From: Chromatiales bacterium
GTDB lineage: Bacteria > Pseudomonadota > Gammaproteobacteria > Thiohalomonadales > Thiohalomonadaceae
DNA length: 32,243 bases
Direction: 5' to 3'
Assembly (NCBI GenBank): GCA_003251535.1
Contig: QKFD01000054.1
Span: 1-32,243 of the forward strand
Made by a program: the position numbers and the translations under genes. This document shows positions 23,640-32,203 of this stretch, one piece after another. Position 1 is the stretch's first letter. Each line of letters opens with the position of its first letter. The notes under the pieces are model-generated. The model did no database searches, was not told the origin of the DNA, and saw only the letters and a list, made by a program, of their open reading frames with translations.

Positions 23640-24578
23640 ATGAAACGCAGAGAGTTTCTGCTCGCGGCGGGTGGTGCCGCCCTCGCCACGGTGAGTGGCG
23701 GGGCAGCTGCCCGCGATAACCGCCCGGTGCTGCCCCACGCCATCGGGATGCTCTATGACTCCACCCTCTGCATCGGCTGCAAGGCGTGTGTCGCCGCCTG
23801 TAAGCGGGCCAACGAGATGCCGCCGGAGACGGAGATGAAGGATTGGGCGGTGGACCTCTCGCCCAAGACCCTCAACGTCATCAAGGCCTATGTCGATGGC
23901 AGTGGCCTTGCCAAGGACCATGAGAGTAACGGCTACGCCTTCGTCAAACGCCACTGTATGCACTGCGTGGACGCCGGTTGTGTCTCGGTCTGCCCGGTGC
24001 AGGCGATGCGTAAGGACCAGACGAGTGGGGTGGTCTCCCACCATCCGGAGGCGTGCATCGGCTGCCGTTACTGCGTCATGGCTTGCCCCTATGACGTCCC
24101 CAAGTTTGATATCCACAACGCCTTCGGTCAGATCCACAAGTGCCAGTTCTGCAACCACCGCCTGGCGGAGGGCAAGGTGCCGGCCTGTGTTGAGGTCTGC
24201 CCCACTGGCGCCTCGCTGTTTGGCAGCCGCGAGCAGATGTTGGCGGAGGCGCAGCGGCGGGTGGCGCTCCAGGAGGGGGAGCCGTATGACTATCCGCGCC
24301 TCACCCTGGACGCCCCCTATCGCCACAAAAAGGAGGCGCCGATCTACCAGCAGCACATCTTCGGCGAGAAGGAGGGGGGCGGTACCCAGGTGCTGCACAT
24401 CTCGGGCGTGCCCTATCAGAAGCTGGGGCTGCCACAGCTGCCGGAGCGCTCCTACGCCGCCATGTCGGAGACGGTACAGCACACCCTCTACGACGGCATG
24501 ATGCTGCCGGGGGCGATCTTGGCCGGTCTGCTCTTTGTCGCGCGGCGGAATAGCGGCGACCACTCAGACGACGAATAG
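23640..24578 (+). CDS. hybA: Hydrogenase 4Fe-4S ferredoxin-type subunit HybA
   Basis: This 312-residue periplasmic iron-sulfur protein passes electrons between the hydrogenase small subunit and the membrane subunit HybB. It has a Tat-like N-terminus (MKRREFLLAAGG), then four cysteine clusters: CIGCKACVAACK, CMHCVDAGCVSVCP, CIGCRYCVMACP and CQFCNHRL ... CVEVCP, ligands for four 4Fe-4S clusters. The C-terminal half contains GEKEGGGTQVLHISGVPY and a final membrane helix (GMMLPGAILAGLLFVARR), both features of E. coli HybA. It begins four bases after the small-subunit stop. Confidence 0.96.
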   Translation: MKRREFLLAAGGAALATVSGGAAARDNRPVLPHAIGMLYDSTLCIGCKACVAACKRANEMPPETEMKDWAVDLSPKTLNVIKAYVDGSGLAKDHESNGYAFVKRHCMHCVDAGCVSVCPVQAMRKDQTSGVVSHHPEACIGCRYCVMACPYDVPKFDIHNAFGQIHKCQFCNHRLAEGKVPACVEVCPTGASLFGSREQMLAEAQRRVALQEGEPYDYPRLTLDAPYRHKKEAPIYQQHIFGEKEGGGTQVLHISGVPYQKLGLPQLPERSYAAMSETVQHTLYDGMMLPGAILAGLLFVARRNSGDHSDDE

Positions 24579-24590
24579 GGGAGAGTGTTC

Positions 24591-25739
24591 ATGAGTGCAT
24601 ATAAACCGCTCGGCGGGCGGCTCGCCACCCTGCCGGTGATCCTCGGCTCCCTGGTCGCCATGGTGGCGCTCTACTACATGGCCCAGCGCTTCATGCACGG
24701 GCTGGGGAGTGTGGCCAACATCAACCAGGGCTACCCCTGGGGGATCTGGGTGGTCTATGACGTGGTGGTGGGGACCGGCTTCGCCTGCGGTGGTTACGCC
24801 CTGGCGCTGGCGGTCTATGCCGCCAACCGCGGCCAGTACCATCCGCTGATCCGGCCGGCGCTTTTGGCCAGCCTGTTTGGCTACACCCTGGGTGGCTTCT
24901 CCGCCTTCTTCGATATGGGGCGCTGGTGGCAGGCCTATAACATCTTCCTGCCGTGGCACATGAATCTGAACTCGGTGATGTTGGAGGTGGGGCTCTGCGT
25001 CACCGCCTACATCCTGGTGCTCTGGGTCGAGTTCAGCCCCACCCTGTTGACGCAGCTGCGGCAGCGGGGGCTGCTGCGGTGGGTCAACCGCTTCATGTTT
25101 GTCTTCATCGCCATCGGCATGTTGCTGCCCACCATGCACCAAAGCTCCCTCGGCAGCCTGCTCATCGCCGCCGGTTATAAGGTCTCGCCGCTGTGGCAGA
25201 CCCCACTGCTGCCGGCGCTGTTCCTGCTCTCGGCGCTGGCCATGGGCTTCTCCATTGTGCTGTTTGAGGGGGCGCTATCGACCTGGAGTTTCCGGCGGCC
25301 CAGTGAGAGCCATCTGTTGGCGCCGCTCTCCCAGGTGATGGTGGCGCTGCTGGTGGCCTATCTGCTCCTGCGGGGGGTGGACCTGACGCTGCGCGGCGCC
25401 TGGGGCCCCGCCTTTGCCGGTGATCTCAAGGGCAACATGTTCTGGTTGGAGCAGCTGCTGTTTGCGGTGCCGCTCTTTGTGCTCGCCTCCAAGCAGCGGC
25501 GCAGCCGCTCCAGTTGGCTCTTCATCGGCGGTGTCGCCATGCTGCTGGCCGGATCGCTCTACCGCTTCAACGCCTTCCTGGTGGGCTGGAACCCCGGCGG
25601 CAATTTCCACTACTTCCCCTCCATCCCCGAGATCATTGTCTCCCTCGGCATGATCGCCATCGAGGTGGTGGGTTACCTCATCATTGTCAAGAAGCTGCCG
25701 GTGCTGCACAGCGCCGACCACGCCAAGGCCGCAGCCTGA
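24591..25739 (+). CDS. hybB: Hydrogenase membrane subunit HybB (NrfD-like)
   Basis: The 382-residue integral membrane protein of the NrfD/PsrC superfamily has about ten transmembrane helices and exchanges electrons and protons with the quinone pool. Conserved stretches shared with E. coli HybB include INQGYPWGIWVVYDVVVGTGFACGGYALA, NRGQYHPLIRPALLASLFGY, LLPTMHQSSLGSLLIAAGYK and FNPGG-like WNPGGNFHYFPS. The ATG at 24591 has a GGGGAGAG ribosome site; a GTG two codons earlier is possible. It lies 12 bases after hybA. Confidence 0.96.
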   Translation: MSAYKPLGGRLATLPVILGSLVAMVALYYMAQRFMHGLGSVANINQGYPWGIWVVYDVVVGTGFACGGYALALAVYAANRGQYHPLIRPALLASLFGYTLGGFSAFFDMGRWWQAYNIFLPWHMNLNSVMLEVGLCVTAYILVLWVEFSPTLLTQLRQRGLLRWVNRFMFVFIAIGMLLPTMHQSSLGSLLIAAGYKVSPLWQTPLLPALFLLSALAMGFSIVLFEGALSTWSFRRPSESHLLAPLSQVMVALLVAYLLLRGVDLTLRGAWGPAFAGDLKGNMFWLEQLLFAVPLFVLASKQRRSRSSWLFIGGVAMLLAGSLYRFNAFLVGWNPGGNFHYFPSIPEIIVSLGMIAIEVVGYLIIVKKLPVLHSADHAKAAA

Positions 25740-25759
25740 CCTAAACCGGAGAACCGAAC

Positions 25760-27460
25760 GTGGCTACCAGAGTAACTGTCGATCCCGTCACCCGTATCGA
25801 AGGCCACCTGCGGGTAGATGTTGAGGTGGATGGCGGCAAAGTGACCAAGGCCTGGGCCTCCGGCCAGATGTGGCGTGGTATCGAGACCATCCTCACCGGG
25901 CGTGACCCGCGTGACGCCTGGATCTTCGCCCAGCGTATCTGTGGGGTCTGCACCACGGTCCACGCCATCACCTCGGTGCGGGCGGTGGAGAATGCGCTCC
26001 AGCTGGAGATCCCGAAGAACGCCCAGTACATCCGCAACATGATCATGACCGCCCACGCCATTCATGATCATGTGGTCCACTTCTACCACCTCTCGGCCCT
26101 CGATTGGGTGGATGTGGTCTCCGCCCTGGAGGCGGATCCGCATAAGACCGCCGCCCTGGCAGAGAGCCTCTCCGACTGGCCACAGAACTCCTACGCCACC
26201 ATGAAGCAGGCGCAGGATCGGCTGCGTGCCTTTGTCGGCTCCGGTCAGCTCGGCATCTTTGCCAACGGTTACTGGGGCCACCCGGCGATGAAGCTCTCGC
26301 CGGAGGTCAATCTGCTGGCCGCCACCCACTACCTCCAGGCGCTGGAGGTGCAGCGCTACGCCAATCAGATCGTCTCTATCCTCGGCGGCAAGAACCCCCA
26401 CATCCAGAATCTGGCGGTGGGCGGGGTCGCCAACCCCATCAACCTCGACAGCCAATCCACCCTCACCCTGGAGCGGCTGATGCAGGTGAAGGATATGATC
26501 GACAAGCTGGGGGTGTTCATCAAAAGCGCCTACCTCACCGATGTCTCCGCCATCGGCGCCTTTTATGCCGACTGGACCACCATCGGCGCCGGCATCACCA
26601 GCTACCTCTCGGTGCCGGATATCCCGCTGGATGAGACGGGGCAGAACTTCGCCATGCCGGGGGGCTACATCGCCGATGGCGATCTGGCCAACTACAAACC
26701 GATCAAGACCTTTGGCGATGAGTTCTTCCGCGAGGGGGTGAAGGAGGCCGCCAAACACTCCTGGTATGCCAACGACGCGGTGCTCCACCCGTTTGATGGC
26801 GAGACGGTACCCAAGTACACCGACTTCCAGGACGACGGCAAATACTCCTGGATCAAGTCGCCCACCTTCTATGGCAAGCCGGCCCAGGTGGGACCGCTGG
26901 CCAATGTGCTGTGCGGCGTCGCCGCCGGCCACGAGGCGACCAAGCGCTATTTGGGTCAGGTGATCAACAACGTCAACGCCCTGGCCGGTATCGAGCTGCC
27001 GCTGTCGGGGCTCCACTCCACCATCGGTCGCCACGCCGCCCGCGCCATCCGTGCGGCGGTGCTGCATGAGGAGCTGGAGCGGCAGTGGCACCTGCTCATG
27101 GAGAATATCGGTCGGGGCGACACCGCCACCTATGTGCGGCCGGAGTTCCCCAAGGGGGAGGTGCGCGGCTTTGGCTTCCACGAGGCGCCCCGCGGCGTCC
27201 TCTCCCACTGGGTGGTGATCGACAACGGGGTGATCAAAAACTACCAGGCGGTGGTGCCCACCACCTGGAACGCCGCGCCGCGCAACCAGGACGATGCCAT
27301 CGGCCCCTACGAGGCGTCGCTGATGGACAATCCGGTGGCCGATCCGGAGCGGCCGTTGGAGGTGCTGCGCACCGTCCATAGCTTCGATCCCTGCCTCGCC
27401 TGTGCGGTCCATGTGTTTGATACCGACCAGCAGCAAGTGGTGCGGGTGAAGGCACTTTGA
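25760..27460 (+). CDS. hybC: [NiFe]-hydrogenase large subunit, Hyb type
   Basis: This 566-residue catalytic subunit binds the Ni-Fe(CN)2CO centre. The N-terminal cysteine pair is in RICGVC (Cys61, Cys64) and the C-terminal pair in DPCLACAVH (Cys545, Cys548). Cleavage after His551 would remove a 15-residue tail (VFDTDQQQVVRVKAL), the step done by HybD. The length and tail match E. coli HybC closely, which suggests a group 1c, H2-uptake enzyme with some capacity for H2 production. It starts at a GTG with a GGAGA site, 20 bases after hybB. Confidence 0.98.
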   Translation: MATRVTVDPVTRIEGHLRVDVEVDGGKVTKAWASGQMWRGIETILTGRDPRDAWIFAQRICGVCTTVHAITSVRAVENALQLEIPKNAQYIRNMIMTAHAIHDHVVHFYHLSALDWVDVVSALEADPHKTAALAESLSDWPQNSYATMKQAQDRLRAFVGSGQLGIFANGYWGHPAMKLSPEVNLLAATHYLQALEVQRYANQIVSILGGKNPHIQNLAVGGVANPINLDSQSTLTLERLMQVKDMIDKLGVFIKSAYLTDVSAIGAFYADWTTIGAGITSYLSVPDIPLDETGQNFAMPGGYIADGDLANYKPIKTFGDEFFREGVKEAAKHSWYANDAVLHPFDGETVPKYTDFQDDGKYSWIKSPTFYGKPAQVGPLANVLCGVAAGHEATKRYLGQVINNVNALAGIELPLSGLHSTIGRHAARAIRAAVLHEELERQWHLLMENIGRGDTATYVRPEFPKGEVRGFGFHEAPRGVLSHWVVIDNGVIKNYQAVVPTTWNAAPRNQDDAIGPYEASLMDNPVADPERPLEVLRTVHSFDPCLACAVHVFDTDQQQVVRVKAL

Positions 27461-27468
27461 TGGCATGG

Positions 27469-27493
27469 CGGCGCCCCCGTGGTGGGGGCGCCG
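27469..27493 (+). terminator. Perfect GC hairpin between hybC and hybD
   Basis: A ten-base perfect stem (CGGCGCCCCC and GGGGGCGCCG) with a five-base GTGGT loop starts eight bases after the hybC stop. There is no T run. It most likely lowers read-through into, or protects the transcript end before, the maturation genes, giving more structural than accessory protein; this is inference. Confidence 0.45.
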
Positions 27494-27525
27494 TTGTGGG
27501 GCTGTAGAGCTAGAGGAGCGAGACA

Positions 27526-28050
27526 ATGCAGGTGCTGGTACTCGGTTTGGGCAACATCCTGCTCTCCGATGAGGGGATCGGCGTGCGGGTGGTGGAGTGG
27601 CTCTCGCAGCGCTTCCAGTTCGGTCCTGAGGTGGAGCTGATGGATGGCGGTACCGCCGGCATGGAGCTGCTGGTGCCGATGGCGGGGTGTGATCTGGTGG
27701 TGATTGTCGATGCGGTGCGCACCGGCCGCCCGGCGGGGACGGTGGTGGTGCTGCGGGACGAGGAGGTGCCCCACTTCTTCCGTACCAAGCTCTCGCCCCA
27801 CCAGGTCCATCTGGCGGAGGTGTTGGCGACCCTCGACATCACCGGCGAGACCCCGGATGAGGTGGTGGTGGTGGGGATTGAGCCCCTCTCACTGGCCACC
27901 GGATTGGAGCTGAGTGCGCCGGTGGCGGCCCGCCTGGAGGAGCTGGCGCACCATGTGTTATCGGAGCTGGCGCGCCATGACCTCGCCCCGCAGCCGCTCA
28001 CCCACCGCCCCCGCAGCCTGCTGCTGGAGGCGGGGGCGTTTGCTGTCTGA
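27526..28050 (+). CDS. hybD: Hydrogenase maturation protease HybD
   Basis: The 174-residue endopeptidase clips the C-terminal tail of the large subunit once nickel is inserted. The nickel-sensing residues of the family are in place: Glu16 (ILLSDEGIGV), Asp62 (VIVDAV) and His92 (LSPHQVHLAEVL). The N-terminus VLVLGLGNILLSDEGIGVRVVE is diagnostic of the HyaD/HybD/HoxM group. The specific substrate is presumably the hybC product encoded just upstream. Confidence 0.96.
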   Translation: MQVLVLGLGNILLSDEGIGVRVVEWLSQRFQFGPEVELMDGGTAGMELLVPMAGCDLVVIVDAVRTGRPAGTVVVLRDEEVPHFFRTKLSPHQVHLAEVLATLDITGETPDEVVVVGIEPLSLATGLELSAPVAARLEELAHHVLSELARHDLAPQPLTHRPRSLLLEAGAFAV

Positions 28051-28061
28051 GGGGGTGGGGC

Positions 28062-28550
28062 GTGGAGCATCCGATGACGGAGTTGGTGGCGCTCTACCGC
28101 CGCATCCACCGCGAGCGGATGGCCGGTCTGCCGTTTCTCAATCCCGCGCTGGAGGTGGAGACGCTCCAGTTCCAGCTGCGGGCGGGGCGCTGGTCGGGGC
28201 TGCTCATCACCCCCTGGTTTATCAACTTTGTCCTCTTCCCTCTGACGCCTGACGAGTGGGCCGGGGTCACCCCCGGGACCCGCTGCCGCTTTCCGCTGGA
28301 GCGCCATGAGATCGAGCTGATTCATGACTTCGAGCCGGCGGTGGGCCACTACCGTATGTGTACCCTGCTGGCGCCGGTGAGTCACTTGGCCGATCAGGCC
28401 AGCGCCCGCACCACCGCCCTGGCGGCCTTGGAGCGGCTGCTGGCCACCCCGGCCGCCGCTGCCGCAGCGCGGGCGATCTCTGCCAGCCAGCCGAAAAAGG
28501 GGGCGGCGGTGAGCCGCCGCGGCTTTCTGCGCGATCTACTCGGCCACTAG
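28062..28550 (+). CDS. hybE: Hydrogenase assembly chaperone HybE
   Basis: This 162-residue cytoplasmic protein resembles HybE (HupJ-related), which binds the Tat-bearing small subunit and coordinates export with large-subunit maturation. Recognisable stretches are LPFLNPALEVETLQFQLRAGRWSGLLITPWFINFVLFP and a cysteine in YRMCTLLAPVSHLADQ. The C-terminus has SRRGFLRDLLGH, a twin-arginine-like sequence of unclear meaning. It may start at the GTG 28062 or at an ATG four codons later (28074), which has GGAG just upstream. It is the last gene of the operon and is convergent with the photolyase gene 20 bases away. Confidence 0.88.
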   Translation: MEHPMTELVALYRRIHRERMAGLPFLNPALEVETLQFQLRAGRWSGLLITPWFINFVLFPLTPDEWAGVTPGTRCRFPLERHEIELIHDFEPAVGHYRMCTLLAPVSHLADQASARTTALAALERLLATPAAAAAARAISASQPKKGAAVSRRGFLRDLLGH

Positions 28551-28569
28551 GGGGACGACACCCTGCCGT

Positions 28570-29991
28570 TCAGGGGCCGCGGCCGAGCCCCTTCCAGGCC
28601 GCCAACGCCTCCTCCCGACTGCGGGCGAGGTCCACTATGGGGGCGGGGTAGTCGCGCCCTAGCTGGAAGCCGAGGCGCGTCACCTCCCGCGCCGGCAGGG
28701 CCCAGGGGCGGTGGATGAAGCGATCCGGCAGCTGCGCCAACTCCGGCAGATAGCGGCGGAGGTAGACGCCGGCGGGATCGAACTTCTCCCCCTGGAGGAC
28801 CGGGTTGAAGATCCGGAAGTAGGGGGCGGCATCGGCACCACAACCGGCGATCCACTGCCAGCCGAGGCTGTTGTTGGCCAGATCGGCATCCACCAGCGTC
28901 TGCCAAAACCAGCGCGCCCCGGCCTGCCAGGGCAGGCGCAGATTCTTGGTCAGGAACGACCCCACCACCATCCGCACCCGGTTGTGCTGCCAGCCGGTCT
29001 GCCACAGCTCGCGCATCCCGGCATCCACCAGCGGGATGCCGGTCTCACCCCGCTGCCACGCTCGCAGTAGGCTGCCGTCATCGGCGCGCCAGGGGAACTG
29101 CTCGAAGCGCCGATCCAGCGGCTGCTCGGCGGTGTGGGGCAGGTGGTGTAGCAGATAGTGGGCAAACTCCCGCCAGGCCAACTCCCGCAGATAACTCTCT
29201 TTGTCCGCCTCGCAGCGGGGCTCCGCCGTCACCGCCGCCAGCAGTTGGCGTGGCGTCAGTTCGCCAAAGTGGAGGTGGGGCGAGAGGCGGGAGGTGGCGG
29301 CCAGGGCGGGCCGATCACGCCCTGCGCCATAGCCGCAGAGCGCCGCCTCTAAAAACCGCTCCAGCTGCTGTTGGCCCCCCGCTTCACCCGGTTGCCAGTG
29401 GGTCGTAAAGCCATCCGCCCAGTTGAGGCGCGGCAGCAGCCCCCAGGCGGCGAGCGGCTCACTGGCTAGATCGCCGGGGGGGGCCGGTAGGCGGGCCGGG
29501 GCCGGTCGCGGCGGGGTGGCGGTGAGCTGGGTCTGGAGGCTGCGCCAGTAGGGGGTGAAGACCCGATAGGGGGTACCGGCGGCGCTGACGATCGCCTCCG
29601 GCGGGAGCAGTAGCGCCCCCTCATGCAGGATGAGGGTGATCCCCTCCGCCTGGAGCCTCTCGGCCACCGCCCGATCTCGGGCGCGGGTGGCCGGCTCATG
29701 TAGACGGGTGGCGTGGATGGTGGTGGCGCCGGTGGCACGGCAGAGGGCGAGGAGCGCCGCTGCGCTCGGTCCGGAGCGGCGGATGAGGCGGGAGCCGCGG
29801 CGGGCCAGATCGGCATCGAGGGCGGTCAGGGAGTGGTGCAGCCACCAGTGGCTGGCCGCACCCGGCTCCCAGGGGGTCTCCTCCTGGGGGGCGTGGATGT
29901 AGACCAGCAGGGGGTGGTTAGCGGCGGCGAGGGCCGGGTGATCCGCCAGACGCAGGTCGCGCCGTAGCCAGACGAGTTGGGGAGTAGGCAT
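28570..29991 (-). CDS. phrB: Deoxyribodipyrimidine photolyase, class I CPD type
   Basis: The 473-residue light-driven DNA repair enzyme splits cyclobutane pyrimidine dimers. The N-terminal antenna-chromophore domain begins PQLVWLRRDLRLADHPAL. The C-terminal FAD domain shows ESYLRELAWREFAHYLLHHLP, GMRELWQTGWQHNRVRMVVGSFLTKNL and the highly conserved GWQWIAGCGADAAPYFRIFNPVLQGEKFDP. The length is standard. The ATG at 29991 lies two bases after the stop of the Smr-domain gene, so the two are probably co-translated; an in-frame GTG at 30003 would overlap it. Confidence 0.97.
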   Translation of the reverse strand: MPTPQLVWLRRDLRLADHPALAAANHPLLVYIHAPQEETPWEPGAASHWWLHHSLTALDADLARRGSRLIRRSGPSAAALLALCRATGATTIHATRLHEPATRARDRAVAERLQAEGITLILHEGALLLPPEAIVSAAGTPYRVFTPYWRSLQTQLTATPPRPAPARLPAPPGDLASEPLAAWGLLPRLNWADGFTTHWQPGEAGGQQQLERFLEAALCGYGAGRDRPALAATSRLSPHLHFGELTPRQLLAAVTAEPRCEADKESYLRELAWREFAHYLLHHLPHTAEQPLDRRFEQFPWRADDGSLLRAWQRGETGIPLVDAGMRELWQTGWQHNRVRMVVGSFLTKNLRLPWQAGARWFWQTLVDADLANNSLGWQWIAGCGADAAPYFRIFNPVLQGEKFDPAGVYLRRYLPELAQLPDRFIHRPWALPAREVTRLGFQLGRDYPAPIVDLARSREEALAAWKGLGRGP

Positions 29992-29993
29992 CG

Positions 29994-30551
29994 TTAGCCC
30001 CACCCTGCGGTGGAGCGCAGTAGTACGTAGAGCGCCCCGGTGCCGCCGTCGGTGGGGCGGGCGGAGGCGAAGGCCAGCACCTCATCTCGCTGGCGCAGCC
30101 AGTGGCTCACCTTGGCCTTCAAGACCGGAATACGCTGCACGGAACCGTTCCCCTTGCCATGGATAATGCGGGCGCAGCGCACCCCGCGGCGTCCGCAGAT
30201 GTGCAGGAACTCCGCCAACACCTCCCGTGCCTCGTGGGAGGTGAGGCCGTGGAGATCCAGCTCGGCCTCCACACTATAGTGGCCCCGGCGCAGCTTGCGC
30301 AGCACCCCGTGCTGGAGTCCGGGGCGGGCAAAGAGCAGCTCTTCGCCACTCTCCAGCTCCAATGGGTCCCAGAGGCCGTGGGCCAGCTCCTGCATCACCT
30401 CCTGCTCATCGGCCAGCCGACTACGCGGCAGCGGCCGGGGCTGTTGCCGGGGGTGGAGTACCCGATCACAGGCGAGGGGGCGCACATCCTGCATTGCCTC
30501 GCGGAATAGTGCCTGCTCTTCAGGTTGGATACGGCTCTTGCGTCTGCCCAT
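29994..30551 (-). CDS. smrA: Smr-domain DNA/RNA endonuclease-like protein
   Basis: This 185-residue protein has a charged N-terminal region and a C-terminal Smr (MutS2-related) domain from about residue 95. The domain motifs are present: AELDLHGLTSHEAREVLAEFL, RIIHGKGNGS and GGTGALYVLLR. Smr proteins are small nucleases or nucleic-acid-binding proteins; in E. coli SmrA/YdaL and SmrB have this layout. The target here is unknown. It lies upstream of phrB on the same strand and divergent from surE, with 136 bases between. Confidence 0.9.
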   Translation of the reverse strand: MGRRKSRIQPEEQALFREAMQDVRPLACDRVLHPRQQPRPLPRSRLADEQEVMQELAHGLWDPLELESGEELLFARPGLQHGVLRKLRRGHYSVEAELDLHGLTSHEAREVLAEFLHICGRRGVRCARIIHGKGNGSVQRIPVLKAKVSHWLRQRDEVLAFASARPTDGGTGALYVLLRSTAGWG

Positions 30552-30583
30552 GGCCTCGTCCTCGGGCTGGCGAGTGTACCATC

Positions 30584-30613
30584 GCCTGCCCCCTCCCGAG
30601 AGGGAAGGCGGCG
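30584..30613. repeat. Inverted repeat in the smrA-surE divergent region
   Basis: An outer arm CGCCT/AGGCG encloses an inner CCCTC-CCGA-GAGGG stem centred near 30597. It lies between the divergent smrA and surE genes and could be an operator or part of the smrA leader. No known binding site is recognised. Confidence 0.35.
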
Positions 30614-30642
30614 CAGCCCGTGAGGGGAGCGCCCGATTTGGG

Positions 30643-30648
30643 TATGAT
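30643..30648 (+). promoter_or_regulatory. Candidate -10 box for surE
   Basis: TATGAT at 30643-30648, 39 bases before the surE start, is a good -10 match in an otherwise GC-rich stretch. The -35 is weak. Confidence 0.4.
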
Positions 30649-30687
30649 GGTGCCCCTCCCTAGCCAACCCATTGCCGCGCCCTGCGC

Positions 30688-31440
30688 ATGAACATCCTCC
30701 TTTCCAACGACGACGGCTACCAAGCCCCTGGCATCCAGACCCTGGCCCACCACCTGCGTCAGGTGGCGGAAGTGACCATGGTGGCCCCTGACCGCGATCG
30801 CAGCGGCGCCAGCAACTCCCTCACGCTGGAGCGCCCATTGCGGGCCACCTGGGTCGATGAGGTGACGGTGCGGGTCGATGGTACCCCCACCGACTGCGTG
30901 CATCTGGCCATCACCGGCCTGCTGCGGAGCGAACCGGATATGGTGATCTCCGGCATCAACTCCGGTGCCAACCTGGGCGATGACGTGCTCTACTCCGGCA
31001 CCGTTGCCGCCGCCATGGAGGGGCGCTTCCTCGGCCTGCCGGCCATGGCGGTCTCCCTGGTGGGCTCTCCCCCTAGCCACTACGACACCGCGGCCCAAGT
31101 GGTGTTACGGCTGATTGACCGCCTATTGGCCAATCCGCTGCCTGCCGACACCATCCTCAATGTCAATGTGCCTGATCTCCCCTGGGCGGAGCTGGCCGGT
31201 TTTGAGGCGACCCGCCTGGGGCACCGCCACAAGGCCGAGCCGGTGATCACCAGTGCCGACCCCCGAGGGCGGCCCATCTACTGGGTGGGACCGCCGGGGG
31301 CCGAGCAGGATGCCGGTCCCGGTACCGATTTTTACGCAGTGCGTCACAAGCGGGTCTCTGTCACCCCCATCCAGGTAGATCTCACCCGCCATGGGGCGGT
31401 GCCCCAGGTGGCCGAGTGGTTGGGCGGGGTGGCGCCATGA
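30688..31440 (+). CDS. surE: 5'/3'-nucleotidase SurE
   Basis: The 250-residue metal-dependent phosphatase removes phosphate from nucleoside monophosphates and is linked to stationary-phase survival. The N-terminal motif [19 protein letters not shown] with the metal-binding Asp pair, [16 protein letters not shown], and [26 protein letters not shown] are all diagnostic. The length is normal. The stop overlaps the start of pcm (ATGA at 31437-31440), the conserved surE-pcm coupling. Confidence 0.98.
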   Translation: MNILLSNDDGYQAPGIQTLAHHLRQVAEVTMVAPDRDRSGASNSLTLERPLRATWVDEVTVRVDGTPTDCVHLAITGLLRSEPDMVISGINSGANLGDDVLYSGTVAAAMEGRFLGLPAMAVSLVGSPPSHYDTAAQVVLRLIDRLLANPLPADTILNVNVPDLPWAELAGFEATRLGHRHKAEPVITSADPRGRPIYWVGPPGAEQDAGPGTDFYAVRHKRVSVTPIQVDLTRHGAVPQVAEWLGGVAP

Positions 31441-32114
31441 GGGCGGAGTTTCTCGGTATCGGCATGACCTCCCAGCGCACCCGGGAGCGGTTGGCGGCCC
31501 GCATGGCGGAGCTGGGGATCCGCAATCGGCAGGTGCTGAACGCCATCCGCAGCCTGCCGCGCCACATCTTTGTCGATGAGGCGTTGGCGAGTCGCGCCTA
31601 TGAGGAGACCTCCCTACCCATCGGCAACGGTCAGACCCTCTCGCAGCCCTTTGTGGTGGCGCGGATGACGGAGATCTTGTTGGAGGTATCGCCGCGGCGG
31701 GTATTGGAGGTGGGGACCGGCTCCGGCTATCAGACGGCGGTGCTGGCGAGTCTGGTGGAGAAGGTCTACTCCATCGAGCGTATCGCCACCCTCCAGGCGT
31801 TGGCGCGCGGACGGTTGTGGGACCTGAAGCTCAACAACGTCACCCTCAAACATGGTGACGGCTATGCCGGTTGGCCGGAGCACGCCCCCTTCCATGGCAT
31901 CCTGGTGGCCGCCGCCCCCCCTGAAGTGCCCCAGGCGCTGCTCCAGCAGTTGGCCGATGGCGGGCGGTTGGTTCTGCCGGTGGGGGTGAGCGGTGGCCAG
32001 CAGCAGCTCTACTCCATCACCCGCCGCGGTGACACCTTCATCCAGCAGGCGCTGGATAAGGTCACCTTTGTGCCGATGCTGGGTGGCACCCAGTCTAGTG
32101 GAGGGTTCCGTTGA
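31437..32114 (+). CDS. pcm: Protein-L-isoaspartate O-methyltransferase
   Basis: The 225-residue SAM-dependent enzyme methylates damaged L-isoaspartyl residues so that they can be repaired. The family motifs are [20 protein letters not shown], the SAM loop [16 protein letters not shown] and RLVLPVG near the end. The ATG at 31437 overlaps the surE stop; a longer frame from 31416 lies inside surE and is rejected. One variation is in the segment [18 protein letters not shown], where AAAPPEVP takes the usual T-A-A motif position. Confidence 0.97.
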   Translation: MRAEFLGIGMTSQRTRERLAARMAELGIRNRQVLNAIRSLPRHIFVDEALASRAYEETSLPIGNGQTLSQPFVVARMTEILLEVSPRRVLEVGTGSGYQTAVLASLVEKVYSIERIATLQALARGRLWDLKLNNVTLKHGDGYAGWPEHAPFHGILVAAAPPEVPQALLQQLADGGRLVLPVGVSGGQQQLYSITRRGDTFIQQALDKVTFVPMLGGTQSSGGFR

Positions 32115-32131
32115 GCCGCCGGCTAGGCGGC
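32115..32131 (+). terminator. Small GC hairpin after pcm
   Basis: GCCGCC-GGCTA-GGCGGC begins directly after the pcm stop codon. There is no T run, so it may be only a transcript-stabilising or attenuating stem before the next gene. Confidence 0.3.
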
Positions 32132-32203
32132 ACCTATGTTATGTGGGGGTGGGGCATGGGTCGCTGTGTGCCTCGCCAGAGTATTGCGACCTAGAGAGCT
32201 ATC

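Noticed and set aside
25673-27526. 617-codon open frame antisense to hybC
   Set aside because: Shadow of a highly conserved enzyme gene; His/Asp/Gly/Val-rich antisense composition.
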